64,000 bases of DNA from Metallyticus violacea (taxonomy: Eukaryota; Arthropoda; Insecta; Mantodea; Metallyticidae). This document shows positions 50,701-56,900 of this stretch, piece by piece. Below the pieces are notes generated by a model. The model was not told the DNA's origin, did no database searches, and saw nothing but the letters and a program-made list of their open reading frames with translations. Location of the stretch: positions 157,167,501 through 157,231,500 of the forward strand of contig CM060833.1 in the NCBI GenBank assembly GCA_030762175.1, read 5' to 3'. The translations under genes were made by a program, and so were the position numbers. The number at the start of each line of letters is the position of its first letter. Position 1 is the first letter of the stretch.

Positions 50701-53700
50701 TTTCGAAATTAAAAACTTTCTCCTTATTCTTCCAAATATAGATATTTTCCCAGACTGTAAGTTCAGTTTTTCCTTTAATATATTTAAGTAATTTGGGGTT
50801 TTTATTAATGTTATGTTGTTCTTTCCAAAAGTGCCAAGCTACCGCCGATTTTCTTCTTCTTCTTCTTCTTCTTCTTCTTCTTCTTCTTCTTCTTCTTCTA
50901 GCTTGGCACTTTTGGAAAGAACAACATAACATTAATAAAAACCCCAAATTACTTAAATATATTAAAGGAAAAACTGAACTTACAGTCTGGGAAAATATCT
51001 ATATTTGGAAGAATAAGGAGAAAGTTTTTAATTTTGAAATCCCACCAAGTGATGTACTAATACAAAAGTTCATCAAATCTCCACCAGAGACGAATCGATC
51101 TATCACAAACAGCGAGGCCGGCAGTCGACCAGGAACTGATGATAGGAGCGATGGCTCCCGAAACTAGTCTTCCATTTAATTCAATTTTAGTGGTGTGTAT
51201 GTTACTATTTCGACTCAATTTCTCTTAAATGTTAATAATTTACACCACTGTTACAAAAGTTCACTATATTTTATACAGTCACCAAATAAGTTTTGAGAAA
51301 TGTGGCCAGTGGAAATAACTCATTCTTGCATGTTATTGGGATAACAATAAGAAATCTTTCCAATCATTATTGTTCCCATATTTAACGTTTGAAGTTTGTG
51401 AGGTACTGGCACCATGTGTATGGAAATTAAGATCATTTTTAAGCCATGATTTTGCGTCATTTCAGTAATTGTTTAAATGAGACTCAGCCACTTTGGTGGC
51501 TATACCAGGCTTTTTGGGACCTTTCCTTTGGCAACAGTTGATTCATCAAATTTAAGAGGGAATTACAATCTATCAAAGACAAAAAGAGGAGCAGAAGGCC
51601 AACAATGGTAATGCTCGAAGAAAAGATCTCATATGTATATCAATAATCAGAGAAAATCCAATGTTGAACCAGGAAGATTTAGAATCAGTTTGAAAGTATT
51701 TATACCGTTCCGTATAAAATTTGTTCAAAATAAGTGCCCCATAATTTAGCCAGAAGGTGTCAAAAGATGCACCTCAGATTTTAATTTCTCATATTGGCAT
51801 ATATCTGATATTGTCTCAAAAGGTGAAATTTGGATCTCAATTTGGTCTTGAAACCAAGTGCCGGTCTACCATTCAGTTCTTCCTTGATGATCAGTCACCC
51901 TTGAAAGTCAACAGGGTAATGAGTGTGAGAAAGAAATTGCTTGTCACTTTCATTCGAACGAATGGTCTTTTGGTAATCATTGTTTAGAAAATCAGAAAAT
52001 GTTGCTGGAAAATATTATAAAAAGTTTACTTTTCTATGCAGTTCAACAAAATTCATGAACAGCAGCTAAAAATCAGGCTAAAGGATATTTTGCTGCATCT
52101 CAGATTTTTTTGCTTGCACTGCCAACACAATAGGTGGGTGCTTTCAGAAATAGTTGCAAACAATGAGACATTGCCTACAATGCCAAGGAGAGTATTTTAG
52201 AAAGTTGTAGCATTGAAAACCCCTCTCTTGTATTAGTTATTGAATTATCTCCAAACTTATCTGGTAACTCTTGTTAACAGTAACTTGCATCCAAAAGTGC
52301 TGTGGAGCATTTATCTCAAAATTATTAAATTTCCTTAGACATGCTTGCAGCATCTGTCGTTTCTGCTTTGTCCCTCCACATTGAAGGATAGTCCTGACGT
52401 GTCATTATTATTTTTGCCAATTGTTCTCAGATATTGCAAACAACTCTCCAGTTTGCAGATGCTGACATAACTGTACTGTTCTTTATAGTGCATATAAGTT
52501 GTGCTTTTTTAACAATTATGATACAGATGCTTAGGACATCAGCATTATTATTTACCAATAGCATTTATAAAAACTCTATAGAACAGCTAAGCATAAACAT
52601 TTTATAAACCCTATTCAAAATCATATAGCTGCAAATAACATAATTGATAACTAGAAATGTTAAATGGAACGTATACAGTCAAGTCATCATATAATTGAAA
52701 TCATTGTATGATTCAGTTGAGCTAAGCACTTTTATTGCTCCATTAGTCTATAAATGTAGAACTGATTTCACGAACCCTTGTCTGCATCATCAGTTAGAAT
52801 GTCCACTACTGGATACTTTGTAATGCTGTGTGAATATATATTCTACTTTGGAGGTGTGATAATCTTTAAAGTTTATGAGTTTTGAATAATTGATAGGAAA
52901 GAATAAGAGAAACATAAAAAAATGAGCAAAAGAACACATCAGAAACATAAAGCAAAGACAGGAAGAAAAATCAGCAGTAGCTTGACATTTTTGGAAATAA
53001 AAACATAATATAAACAGGAATCCCAAACTACTTAAAAACATTACAGGGAAAACAAAACTTGCCGCCTGGGAAAACATTCATATCTGGAAGAATAAATGTA
53101 GCGTTTTCAACTTTGAAATTCCACCAAGTGACATCTTAATACAGAAGTTCATCCAACTGCCACCAGAGACAAACCAAACCACCACGAAGAACAAGGCCGG
53201 CAGTCGAACTGGAACTGAAGATGGGAGCGATTAGCTCCAGAAACTTAGTTTTCCCCTTTTAAAACTATTAATAATGTAAGTGTTACAAAGTCGAGTCAAT
53301 TATTCAAAACTTATATTAAACATCACTATTACAAACATCGACCATATTTAACTAATTAAAGTGTATGTTTTAATCCCCGAAAGTGTCAAAGTTCAAAGTG
53401 TTTAATTTGTCTCAATCATACAGTGGCTTCAGTTATAACATATTTGTTGCTGATAATTCCTTAATATGCTCTACAGATATAAAGAAAATGATGAAGAATC
53501 TGCTAAAAGGAAACGGTTAGCATCTGCAAAACGGAAACGATTGGAAAATCTGCTGTCAAAGCCATTGTTTCCAAAAGGTTTTTCTTCAAAATATCCTTTC
53601 CAGCAGCAAGAATTGACCTCCTTCAGTAGATCTCCAAGACAGAAAAATATAAATAAGGATGCTATCCAGTTATTAAAAGCTACATTAACAGAACATAAGC

Positions 53701-53747
53701 CAAAAAGAAGAAACAAGAAATTAAAAAAAGCTGCTAAATTTGCATAA
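10969..53747 (+). CDS. DDX24: ATP-dependent RNA helicase DDX24 (Mak5 family), ten exons
   Basis: DDX24/Mak5 proteins are nucleolar DEAD-box helicases needed for large ribosomal subunit maturation. Joining 10969-11130, 14855-15184, 18679-18802, 21977-22266, 23627-23772, 27576-27850, 33831-34165, 39432-39549, 47187-47373 and 53477-53747 gives 745 codons plus TAA with every GT-AG junction in phase. Motifs in order: Q-motif region FTHPTEIQ (~157-164), motif I AETGSGKT (182-189), an acidic insertion between I and Ia, PTRELA (280-285), GG, TPGR (329-332), motif II DETD (356-359), SAT (393-395), LVFCNS (476-481), [12 protein letters not shown] (528-539), HRSGRTAR (558-565). The C-terminal extension is Lys/Arg-rich (KRRNKKLKK), fitting nucleolar localisation. 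The family-specific [21 protein letters not shown] and DRMVEKGHF strings identify DDX24. Vertebrate DDX24 is about 110 residues longer, mainly in the N-terminus and the I-Ia insert. The start codon context ACAACATGG is good. Confidence 0.96.
11131..14854 (+). other. DDX24 intron 1
   Basis: Holds a family 1 SINE at 13577-13860 and a strongly pyrimidine-rich stretch at about 12150-12720 whose long ORFs are compositional. No other gene seen. Confidence 0.75.
13577..13860 (+). mobile_element. tRNA-derived SINE, family 1, near full length
   Basis: Head with box A-like TGGTGTAGTGGTAACC and box B-like GGTTCAAACCC, a unique body, and an A-rich 3' end after GATGTTAAAGAGC. The head is tRNA-like, but the sequence lacks a tRNA 3' half, so this is a SINE and not a tRNA gene. 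Other copies: 10112, 10656 (minus), 19893 (minus) and 34462. Confidence 0.85.
14855..15184 (+). CDS. DDX24: DDX24 exon 2 (residues 55-164)
   Basis: Lysine-rich start, then [14 protein letters not shown] and the pre-helicase block [17 protein letters not shown] plus FTHPTEIQ, matching the Q-motif region. The acceptor is CAGCAG, so splicing could include or skip one Gln codon. Confidence 0.95.
16600..16936. repeat. interspersed 340-bp repeat, copy 1
   Basis: Begins TTTATTGAAATGCTAAGAAAA, has CCTAGGCCATTTTAGAT in the middle and ends TTTATTTCTCAAATA-like. Related copies at 26345, 28755 and 29110 share these landmarks. Class unknown; no coding frame. Confidence 0.75.
16951..17069 (+). mobile_element. 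minimal PLE palindrome, family A
   Basis: A 28-bp inverted repeat (ACCTCAACTTGGGTATTCAT and its complement) is followed by the family A tail GCCACTGCATTGTCAACAG. Bounded by 14-bp repeats TAATAATAAATTTA at 16937-16950 and 17070-17083. The hammerhead and coding parts are gone. Confidence 0.85.
17225..17850 (-). mobile_element. LINE C-terminal fragment (R1/LOA-like)
   Basis: Minus strand encodes [20 protein letters not shown], then [22 protein letters not shown], the zinc-knuckle-like C-terminal block (EED-EHI-FEC-) seen after the RT of R1/jockey-group elements. Stops interrupt it. Confidence 0.6.
18679..18802 (+). CDS. DDX24: DDX24 exon 3 (ATP-binding motif I)
   Basis: Encodes [16 protein letters not shown] and [17 protein letters not shown], the Walker A-containing block. 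Ends in phase 1 before GTACTA. Confidence 0.97.
19893..20143 (-). mobile_element. tRNA-derived SINE, family 1
   Basis: Minus strand head reads GGTCCTGGTGGTCTAGTGG with box A, then body and 3' part matching the 13.58 kb copy. Confidence 0.75.
21190..21700 (+). pseudogene. mariner/Tc1 transposase relic, C-terminal half
   Basis: Frame-shifted translations give LHDNAQCHI, then YSPDVSP, then [12 protein letters not shown] and [12 protein letters not shown], the order found around the second and third catalytic residues of mariner-like transposases. Several frame changes make it inactive. Confidence 0.7.
21977..22266 (+). CDS. DDX24: DDX24 exon 4 (acidic insert and motif Ia)
   Basis: Encodes the acidic spacer ([27 protein letters not shown]) and [14 protein letters not shown] with motif Ia. 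Phase 1 in, phase 0 out, donor AAG|GTGAGT. Confidence 0.96.
22267..23626 (+). other. DDX24 intron 4
   Basis: Mostly filled by the LINE fragment at 22640-23290 (minus); otherwise AT-rich with no gene. Confidence 0.75.
22640..23290 (-). mobile_element. LINE C-terminal fragment (R1/LOA-like), second copy
   Basis: Minus strand gives [20 protein letters not shown], then a C-rich block with [13 protein letters not shown], then [13 protein letters not shown], the order of the post-RT domain in R1-like elements. Same type as the fragment at 17225. Stops present. Confidence 0.6.
23627..23772 (+). CDS. DDX24: DDX24 exon 5 (GG and TPGR motifs)
   Basis: Encodes [15 protein letters not shown] and [13 protein letters not shown], near-identical in pattern to vertebrate DDX24. 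Phase 0 in, phase 2 out. Confidence 0.97.
25250..26340 (-). mobile_element. decayed Penelope-like element, RT C-terminus plus GIY-YIG domain
   Basis: Minus-strand translations give in order a post-RT block ([21 protein letters not shown], matching the YRKPTHT-YLN-SHHP-QK-GVL pattern), FLPYxxG-like [13 protein letters not shown], a GIY-YIG-like [21 protein letters not shown], then a TKTNMYW block and the FNRDYELQL finish. Many stops and frameshifts. This lineage differs from families A-D. Confidence 0.7.
26345..26560. repeat. interspersed 340-bp repeat, copy 2 (partial)
   Basis: Shares TATTGAAATGCTAAGAAAAA, GGCCATTTTAGGTATGACC and ACAAAATTTCCACTTTAATTG with the copy at 16600. Confidence 0.7.
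27013..27029. repeat. C homopolymer
   Basis: Seventeen consecutive C residues. Confidence 0.9.
27576..27850 (+). CDS. DDX24: DDX24 exon 6 (motifs II and III)
   Basis: Encodes [16 protein letters not shown] with motif II as DETD, and [13 protein letters not shown] with motif III SAT. Phase 2 in (Ser codon split), phase 1 out before GTAATC. Confidence 0.96.
28755..29460. repeat. two tandem copies of the 340-bp repeat
   Basis: Copy 3 (28755-29095) and copy 4 (29110-29460) lie head to tail. Both start near CTAAGAAAAAT..AATACAAACTA and end in TTTAT-TTCTCAAATA/TTACTCAAATACCG. Confidence 0.75.
29692..29844 (-). mobile_element. minimal PLE palindrome, family C
   Basis: Inverted arms (AGTTTTGAGTAATTGAGTCG and its counterpart) with the family C tail on the left side. 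Bounded by perfect 16-bp repeats AAGATAATAAATAGTT at 29676-29691 and 29845-29860. No hammerhead left. Confidence 0.85.
29990..30545 (+). pseudogene. C-terminal part of a multicopy arthropod protein family
   Basis: Plus-strand pieces in order: [65 protein letters not shown] and [10 protein letters not shown]. This is the C-terminal order of a repeated uncharacterised family found in arthropods and cnidarians (recognised from memory of its conserved HLDFFP-N-G and QGERFHQD blocks). Frameshifts and stops show it is dead. It is probably transposon-linked, but its biochemical role is unknown. Confidence 0.65.
33831..34165 (+). CDS. DDX24: DDX24 exon 7 (helicase domain 2, motifs IV and V)
   Basis: Encodes [28 protein letters not shown] and [14 protein letters not shown], ending VPRTSE|GTGAGG. 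Near-collinear with vertebrate DDX24. Confidence 0.98.
34462..34668 (+). mobile_element. SINE family 1, 3' part
   Basis: Has TAGTATGGCTTTCTTC, GCAGCACATAAAAGTAATC and GATGCTAATCGCCAGAT matching the body and end of the 13.58 kb copy; the tRNA head is missing. Confidence 0.65.
34895..35115 (-). mobile_element. tRNA-derived SINE, family 2
   Basis: Minus strand starts with a tRNA-like head: TGGCCAAGGCGTTATGGTGC (box A region) and GGGGTTCCAATCC (box B). The body (CTGAGGATTTTTCCTGG) matches copies at 41845 and 54967. Confidence 0.8.
35490..36335 (+). mobile_element. PLE coding fragment (RT C-terminus to GIY-YIG), family B-like
   Basis: Translations give [56 protein letters not shown] (decayed GIY-YIG start) and [20 protein letters not shown], which resembles the family B end block. 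The longest open piece is 35626-35916. Preceded by a C13 run at 35478-35490. Confidence 0.75.
36560..38035 (-). pseudogene. decayed copy of the same multicopy arthropod protein family, N-terminal and central parts
   Basis: Minus strand in order: [19 protein letters not shown] and [15 protein letters not shown] (Cys-rich N-terminus), a linker with [20 protein letters not shown], the central block [20 protein letters not shown] and [18 protein letters not shown] (family pattern GGY-K-PCF-C-WDSR), and a short C-terminal remnant. Frames are broken in several places. The N-terminal half is duplicated at 60549-61150. Confidence 0.65.
38420..38660 (+). mobile_element. palindromic PLE-derived element, family D copy 2
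   Basis: Arms ATTGATATTATTGTATGATT...CATTAAGAGTGTGCAG inverted around a short centre, and a 45-base tail. Flanked by TGGTGAGTACA (38409-38419) and TGGTAAATACA (38661-38671). The duplicated locus keeps the empty site TGGTAAATACA at 61524-61534. Confidence 0.92.
38484..38530 (-). ncRNA. hammerhead ribozyme, family D copy 2
   Basis: Minus strand: CTGATGA core (38518-38524), extra T, stem II GAGAAT/ATTTTC (weakened), GAAAC-CG-G-TT. The core is fully canonical; stem I is short. Confidence 0.7.
39432..39549 (+). CDS. DDX24: DDX24 exon 8 (motif VI)
   Basis: Encodes [16 protein letters not shown] and [15 protein letters not shown]; the arginine finger motif HRSGRTAR is intact. Phase 0 in, phase 1 out at GTAAGT. 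A defective copy lies at 62307. Confidence 0.98.
40077..40346 (+). mobile_element. palindromic PLE-derived element, family D copy 3
   Basis: Same arms and tail as the other D copies. Flanked by TAAACTTTG (40068-40076) and TAAGCTTTG (40347-40355). The left arm has lost the CUGANGA half of its hammerhead; the right arm keeps it. Confidence 0.85.
40190..40232 (+). ncRNA. hammerhead ribozyme, family D copy 3
   Basis: CTGATGA at 40195-40201, extra T, stem II GAAAAC/GTTCTC with loop GAAAT, GAAAC-CG-G-TT. Canonical core; stem I is poorly paired downstream (TATATA). Confidence 0.75.
41160..41300. repeat. interspersed repeat remnant
   Basis: Contains CTGGCAGAGTTAAGGTCTTG and TCCACTCAACCAGTCTTAC, resembling a 3'-end fragment of a retroposon. 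Not otherwise classified. Confidence 0.3.
41795..41848. repeat. (ATT)n microsatellite at a SINE end
   Basis: About 17 ATT units directly beside the SINE 2 copy, a typical SINE 3' tail position. Confidence 0.9.
41845..42144 (-). mobile_element. tRNA-derived SINE, family 2
   Basis: Minus strand head GGTGGCTGAGGTTGTTAAGG with box B-like GAGGTTCAAATCC; body with CTGAGG-TTTTTTCCAGG; end GCACCACCTTTGGTGCC and AAAAACGGGCATTAAACAC. Confidence 0.85.
42433..43797. mobile_element. DNA transposon-like element with ~210-bp terminal inverted repeats
   Basis: The first ~210 bp (from GCTTTCTACAGCGTTAAC, through GGATCTTTTGACTTA and GCCATTTTGGATTATAGATG) are repeated in inverted form at about 43585-43797 (ending GTTAATGCTGTAGAAAGC). 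Flanks are TA on the left and TG on the right, consistent with a decayed TA duplication. No transposase is recognised inside, so it is probably non-autonomous. Confidence 0.8.
44170..44510 (-). mobile_element. possible tRNA-like SINE, third type
   Basis: Minus strand has GTGGTCGATTAGTTAAGACTG (box A-like) and CCCAGATTAAATCCCAGGG (box B-like). Structure resembles SINE 2, but the body differs. Confidence 0.45.
44693..44735 (-). mobile_element. SINE family 2 fragment
   Basis: GTGTTTAACGCCCATTTTTAC followed by TGAGGCACCAC equals the 3' end of the SINE 2 copies at 41845 and 54967. Confidence 0.65.
44756..44780. repeat. (TG)n microsatellite
   Basis: About eleven TG units. Confidence 0.9.
44926..44968 (-). 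ncRNA. hammerhead ribozyme motif, family A copy 1 left arm
   Basis: Minus strand: CTGAAAA (one change from CUGAAGA at G8), extra T, perfect stem II GGGAGA/TCTCCC, GAAAC-GC-A-TC (the stem III G is changed to A). Confidence 0.65.
45300..46709 (+). pseudogene. PLE reverse transcriptase/GIY-YIG ORF, interrupted
   Basis: Open pieces 45300-45503, 45767-46255 and 46368-46709 are parts of one ancestral protein. The middle piece has the RT block AMGNPLSP and YVDD; the last has GIY...YIG and the C-terminal WEKIFIL block. Frame changes lie around 45500 and 46260-46370. Confidence 0.9.
46826..46870 (+). ncRNA. hammerhead ribozyme motif, family A copy 1 right arm
   Basis: CTAAAGA (from CUGAAGA), extra T, stem II GAGAGA/TCTCCC, GAAAT-GC-G-TC. 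Loss of the invariant G5 and the altered stem III suggest inactivity. Confidence 0.6.
47187..47373 (+). CDS. DDX24: DDX24 exon 9 (C-terminal extension)
   Basis: Encodes [20 protein letters not shown] and LARELDQLE, matching the vertebrate IPLFPVQ...VVKERIRLARQIEK segment. Phase 1 in, phase 2 out (AC|GTATCC). Confidence 0.95.
47725..48600 (+). pseudogene. mariner transposase relic
   Basis: Plus-strand order: [20 protein letters not shown] (helix-turn-helix), a decayed middle, then [18 protein letters not shown] and [20 protein letters not shown], with NEELKSL, matching the HxDNARxHTS...PDLAPSDYHLF...LGG order of mariner transposases. Numerous stops. Confidence 0.8.
48930..50010 (+). pseudogene. 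Tc1/mariner-superfamily transposase relic with [10 protein letters not shown] motif
   Basis: Open piece 49321-49569 encodes [12 protein letters not shown] and [17 protein letters not shown], typical of a DDE family common in insects. Downstream fragments give [20 protein letters not shown], the PPYHCELN-IE-IW block holding the last catalytic acid. Frameshifted throughout. Confidence 0.75.
50567..50608 (-). ncRNA. hammerhead ribozyme, family C left arm
   Basis: Minus-strand copy of the right-arm ribozyme: GGAA/TTCC stem I, CTGATGA core, extra T, stem II GGAGC/GCTCC with loop GATG, GAAAC-TA-G-TC. Confidence 0.88.
50850..50898. repeat. (TTC)n microsatellite at palindrome centre
   Basis: About 16 TTC units exactly between the inverted arms. 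Confidence 0.95.
51132..51173 (+). ncRNA. hammerhead ribozyme, family C right arm (best canonical copy)
   Basis: GGAA (51132-51135), CTGATGA (51136-51142), T, stem II GGAGC/GCTCC with GATG loop, C, GAAA (51160-51163), C-TA-G, TC, TTCC (51170-51173). All invariant core bases are present, with a 4-bp stem I, 5-bp stem II and minimal stem III. Such minimal type I hammerheads are known from PLEs. Confidence 0.88.
51500..51720 (+). pseudogene. mariner N-terminal fragment
   Basis: Fragments FIKFKRGNYNL-like, [12 protein letters not shown] and a following helix resemble the linker FRSGNFDVKDKPRSGRP of mariner proteins. Short and frameshifted. Confidence 0.4.
52690..52860. mobile_element. family D PLE left-arm remnant
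   Basis: ATTGAAATCATTGTATGATTCAGTTGAGC matches the D arm start. The right arm and tail are missing. Confidence 0.65.
52755..52798 (-). ncRNA. decayed hammerhead motif (family D remnant)
   Basis: Minus strand keeps CTGATGA (52787-52793) and GAAAT-CA-G-TT, but stem II (GCAGAC/GTTCGT) barely pairs. Confidence 0.5.
52878..53357 (+). mobile_element. PLE-derived element, family C copy, left arm collapsed
   Basis: Encodes [20 protein letters not shown] and [16 protein letters not shown], then a hammerhead and the family C tail. Flanked by AAAGTTTATG (52868-52877) and AAAGTGTATG (53358-53367). Confidence 0.8.
53211..53254 (+). ncRNA. hammerhead ribozyme, family C second copy
   Basis: GGAA (53211-53214), CTGAAGA, T, stem II GGAGC/GCTCC with a G-A mismatch at its base, GAAA, C-TTA-G, TT, TTCC (53251-53254). 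Core intact. Confidence 0.78.
53477..53747 (+). CDS. DDX24: DDX24 exon 10 (basic C-terminus and stop)
   Basis: Encodes [20 protein letters not shown], parallel to the vertebrate LRHLLSQPLFTESQKTKYP block, then a Lys/Arg-rich end ([16 protein letters not shown]) and TAA. Confidence 0.95.
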
Positions 53748-53810
53748 TGTTGAAGGGATATAATCAGATAAATGTTCTGATAATGCATTTGTTTATAAAA
53801 TAATTTGTAC

Positions 53811-53816
53811 AATAAA
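53811..53816 (+). terminator. DDX24: poly(A) signal AATAAA of DDX24
   Basis: Canonical hexamer 64 bases after the stop codon, the only one close by, giving a short 3' UTR. Confidence 0.8.
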
Positions 53817-53919
53817 ATATCTTTAAATTCACAATATAGTGTTGTTTATGACTGATTTCATGTTCCTAAATTGAATCTGCTAATTCAGAAACAGCATTCC
53901 TCCAAAATGTAAATTATCT

Positions 53920-56900
53920 TTCCTTTTCCTGCAAAATTTAGCCTGTCTTTGTCTTTTTCTCCCAAATATAGCCAATCTTTACGGAATAAAGAAACATTTA
54001 GTCTATCCCTATTTTGTCGAAATGAGGCAAAAGCTGGGCTACTTTTGTCCAGAATAAGGCAAAAATGGACAAAGATAGGCTAAATTTCCTCGGAAATTTA
54101 GCGTATTTTTTCCTATCTTTGCCTTTTTCTCCCAAATACAGCCTTTGTGTACCAGAATAGGGAAACATTTAGCATATCCAATCCCTATTTTGCCGAAATG
54201 AGGCAAAGATAGGCTACATTTAGCCAAAATAAGGCAAAAAATGGACAAAGATGGCTAAATTTTGGAGGAAAATGCAAATATAGGCTAAATTTGGTGGAAA
54301 AGGCAAAGACAGGCTTCCTTTGGCAGAAATAAGCAAAAATAGGCTAAGACGTGCTTAATGTTTCAGGAAAATTGGGAACTAGGCTTAAATTGGCAGAAAA
54401 TATGTAAAACTGGCAAAGATAAGCAATTTTGAAGAAATTACATAATTTAGCACAAATGTATTAGCAAAAGACAAGGATAGGCTAAATTGTGCCAAAATAA
54501 GGCAAAGATATACCAAAATTAGCAGGGAAAAGGGAAAGTGAAGCTAAATTTGCTGGAAAAGAGCAAAGATGGGCAAATATTTCAATAAAAATGCAAAGAG
54601 CGGCTACATTTGAGAGAAAACATGCAAAATAGGCCAAGATAGGCAAAAGTTTGCAAGAAATAAGAGAAATGGAGAAAGATAAGCTGATTTTGCCTGGAAA
54701 TAAGAGAAATAGGCTAAGATAGATTTCATTTTTTAGGAAAACAGAAATATGTAAACATGCCAAGGTTTACAGGATATAAGTACAATAGGCAAAGCTAGGC
54801 TAAAGTTTCCAGGAAATAAGTGTGACAGGCTAGCATAGGCTTACATTTGCACGAAAATACATAAAAAGCCTAAAAAAGTTACGGTTTTTCAAAAAAATTC
54901 AAATGAGAGATAGGCTAAATTTACTCGAGAAAAAAGACCTGCAACCTTAGCATTTTTTTTTTTTTTGAGTAGTGTTTAACGCCCGTTTTTACTGCTGAGG
55001 CACCAACAGGCGATGGGCACTGATGATACATGAGATGAAATGATAAATTGGGAAAGGATTTATTTTTAAAAAAGGAAGCGTTCCAGGCCTAAGTTTAGGT
55101 ACCTCCCCGGCATTTGCCAGTTATGAAGACTGGGGAAAACGTGGAAAAAACCCAGCCAGGGAGGACGGTCCTGGCGGTATTCGAACCGCAGACCTCCCGC
55201 TCACGAGTCCGTGCCTTAACGACCTCGGCAACCCGTGGCGGTGCAATCTTAGCATATCCTAGCCTATCTATGTGGATTTTTAGTAAATTTCTGCAAAATT
55301 TAGCATATGTTAATGCGTTTTACGTATTTTGTGCCAAATTTAGCCGTTTTACATATTTTTCTGCCAATTTAAGCATAGTTTTGCATATTTTTTAATTTCC
55401 TGAAACTCATAAGTGCGTCTTAGCCTATCTTAGCCTATTTCTCCAAAAGTTAGCCTGTCTTTGCCTTTACCACAAAATTTTGCCTATCTTTGCCTATTTT
55501 TCATTTTTCTCACCCCAGTTGAGCCTATTTTAGCCCATATTGCCCAACCTTTGGCGTAATAATGCAAAGATTGCGGTTATTTTAAACGGACAGACAACGA
55601 TAAGCCAAACTTTGAAGAAATTGCGCAAATTTAACACAAATTTGTTAGCAAAATGTGATTGGCTAAATTGTGCCCAAATATAGGCTATGTTTGTTCGCTA
55701 AAGTCAAAGATAGGCTTAATATTCCCGAAATAACGTCCATATAGATCCAAATTCTACGGAACAGGCAAATATGGGCTTAAATTTGCCAAAATAAGGCAAA
55801 GATAGACCAAAATTAGGCGGGGAAAAGGAAGGACAAGCTAAATTTGCTGGGAAAGGGCAAAGATACGAAAATATTTCCATAAAAATGCAAAGAGCGGCTA
55901 CATTTAGCAGAAAAAATGCAAAATAAGCAAAGATAGGCTCAAAAGTTTGCAATAAATAAGAGAAATGGGCAAAGATAGGCTAAATTTACCTGGAAAATAG
56001 AGAAATAGGCTAGGATAGACAAAGATAAGTTGCTTTTTTTTTAGGAAATAACAGAAATAGGCATACATAGGCTAATGTTTACAGGATATAAGTAAAATAG
56101 GCAAACATAGGCTAAGATAGGCTAAAGTTTACAGCATATAATTAGGCTAAGATAGGCTAAAGTTTCAGGAAATAGGTGTGGTAGGCTGAGATATGTTAAA
56201 GTTTGCAAGAAAATGCGCTAAAAGCCCTTAAAGTTACGGTTTTTGAAAAAATGTCAATTCAGGGATAGGCTAAATTTACTCGAGAAAAAGAGAGACAAAA
56301 ATTCGGGCAGAAAATTTAGCCTATCCCTGGTTTGAGTTTTCTGACAAATTTGTTAATTATAGCCTTTTTCTTTAAAAAGTATCCCTTTCCTTGCATTTCT
56401 CGTTTAAGGTTTAGCCTATTTTTCCCCTTTTCGACCAATTATAACCGATCTTTACGTATCTTTGCATTATTTCGGCAATATTTAGCCTATCTTTAACTAT
56501 TTCCCATATTAGCTGCAACCATTAGCCAATCCCAGCATATCTATGTCCATTTTACGTAAGTTTCGGCAAAATTTATCATATCTTGTGTGTGTTTTAAGTA
56601 TTTTGTGCAAATTTAGCCAATGTTTAGCCGTTTTACATATTTTTCTGCCAATTTAAGCATAGTTTTGCATATTTTTTAATTTCCTGAAACTCATAACTGC
56701 GTCTTAGTCTATCTTAGCCTATTTCTCCAAAAGTTAGCCTGTCTTTGCCTTTACCACCAAATTTAGCCTATCTTTGCCTATTTTTCCTTTTTCTCTTCCC
56801 ATTTGAGTCTATTTTAGCCCATATTGCCAACCTTTGCCATATAATGCAAAGATTGCGGTTATTTTAAACTACCAGGCAATGACAAGCCAATTTTTAAGAA

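Larger units (their letters stand above)
50509..51277 (+). mobile_element. palindromic PLE-derived element, family C, with a TTC/GAA centre
   Basis: Two near-identical inverted arms (about 50509-50842 and 50899-51234) flank a TTC run. Each arm encodes, outward, the PLE C-terminus ([20 protein letters not shown] and [16 protein letters not shown]) and ends with a hammerhead. A 43-base tail follows. Perfect 12-bp repeats GTCACCAAATAA lie at 50497-50508 and 51278-51289. The arms differ at only a few bases, so this is a young insertion or one kept alike by conversion. Confidence 0.93.
47374..53476 (+). other. DDX24 intron 9
   Basis: Contains two transposase relics (47725, 48930), a PLE palindrome (50509), a third transposase fragment (51500), and family D and C pieces (52690-53357). 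No other gene seen. Confidence 0.8.
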
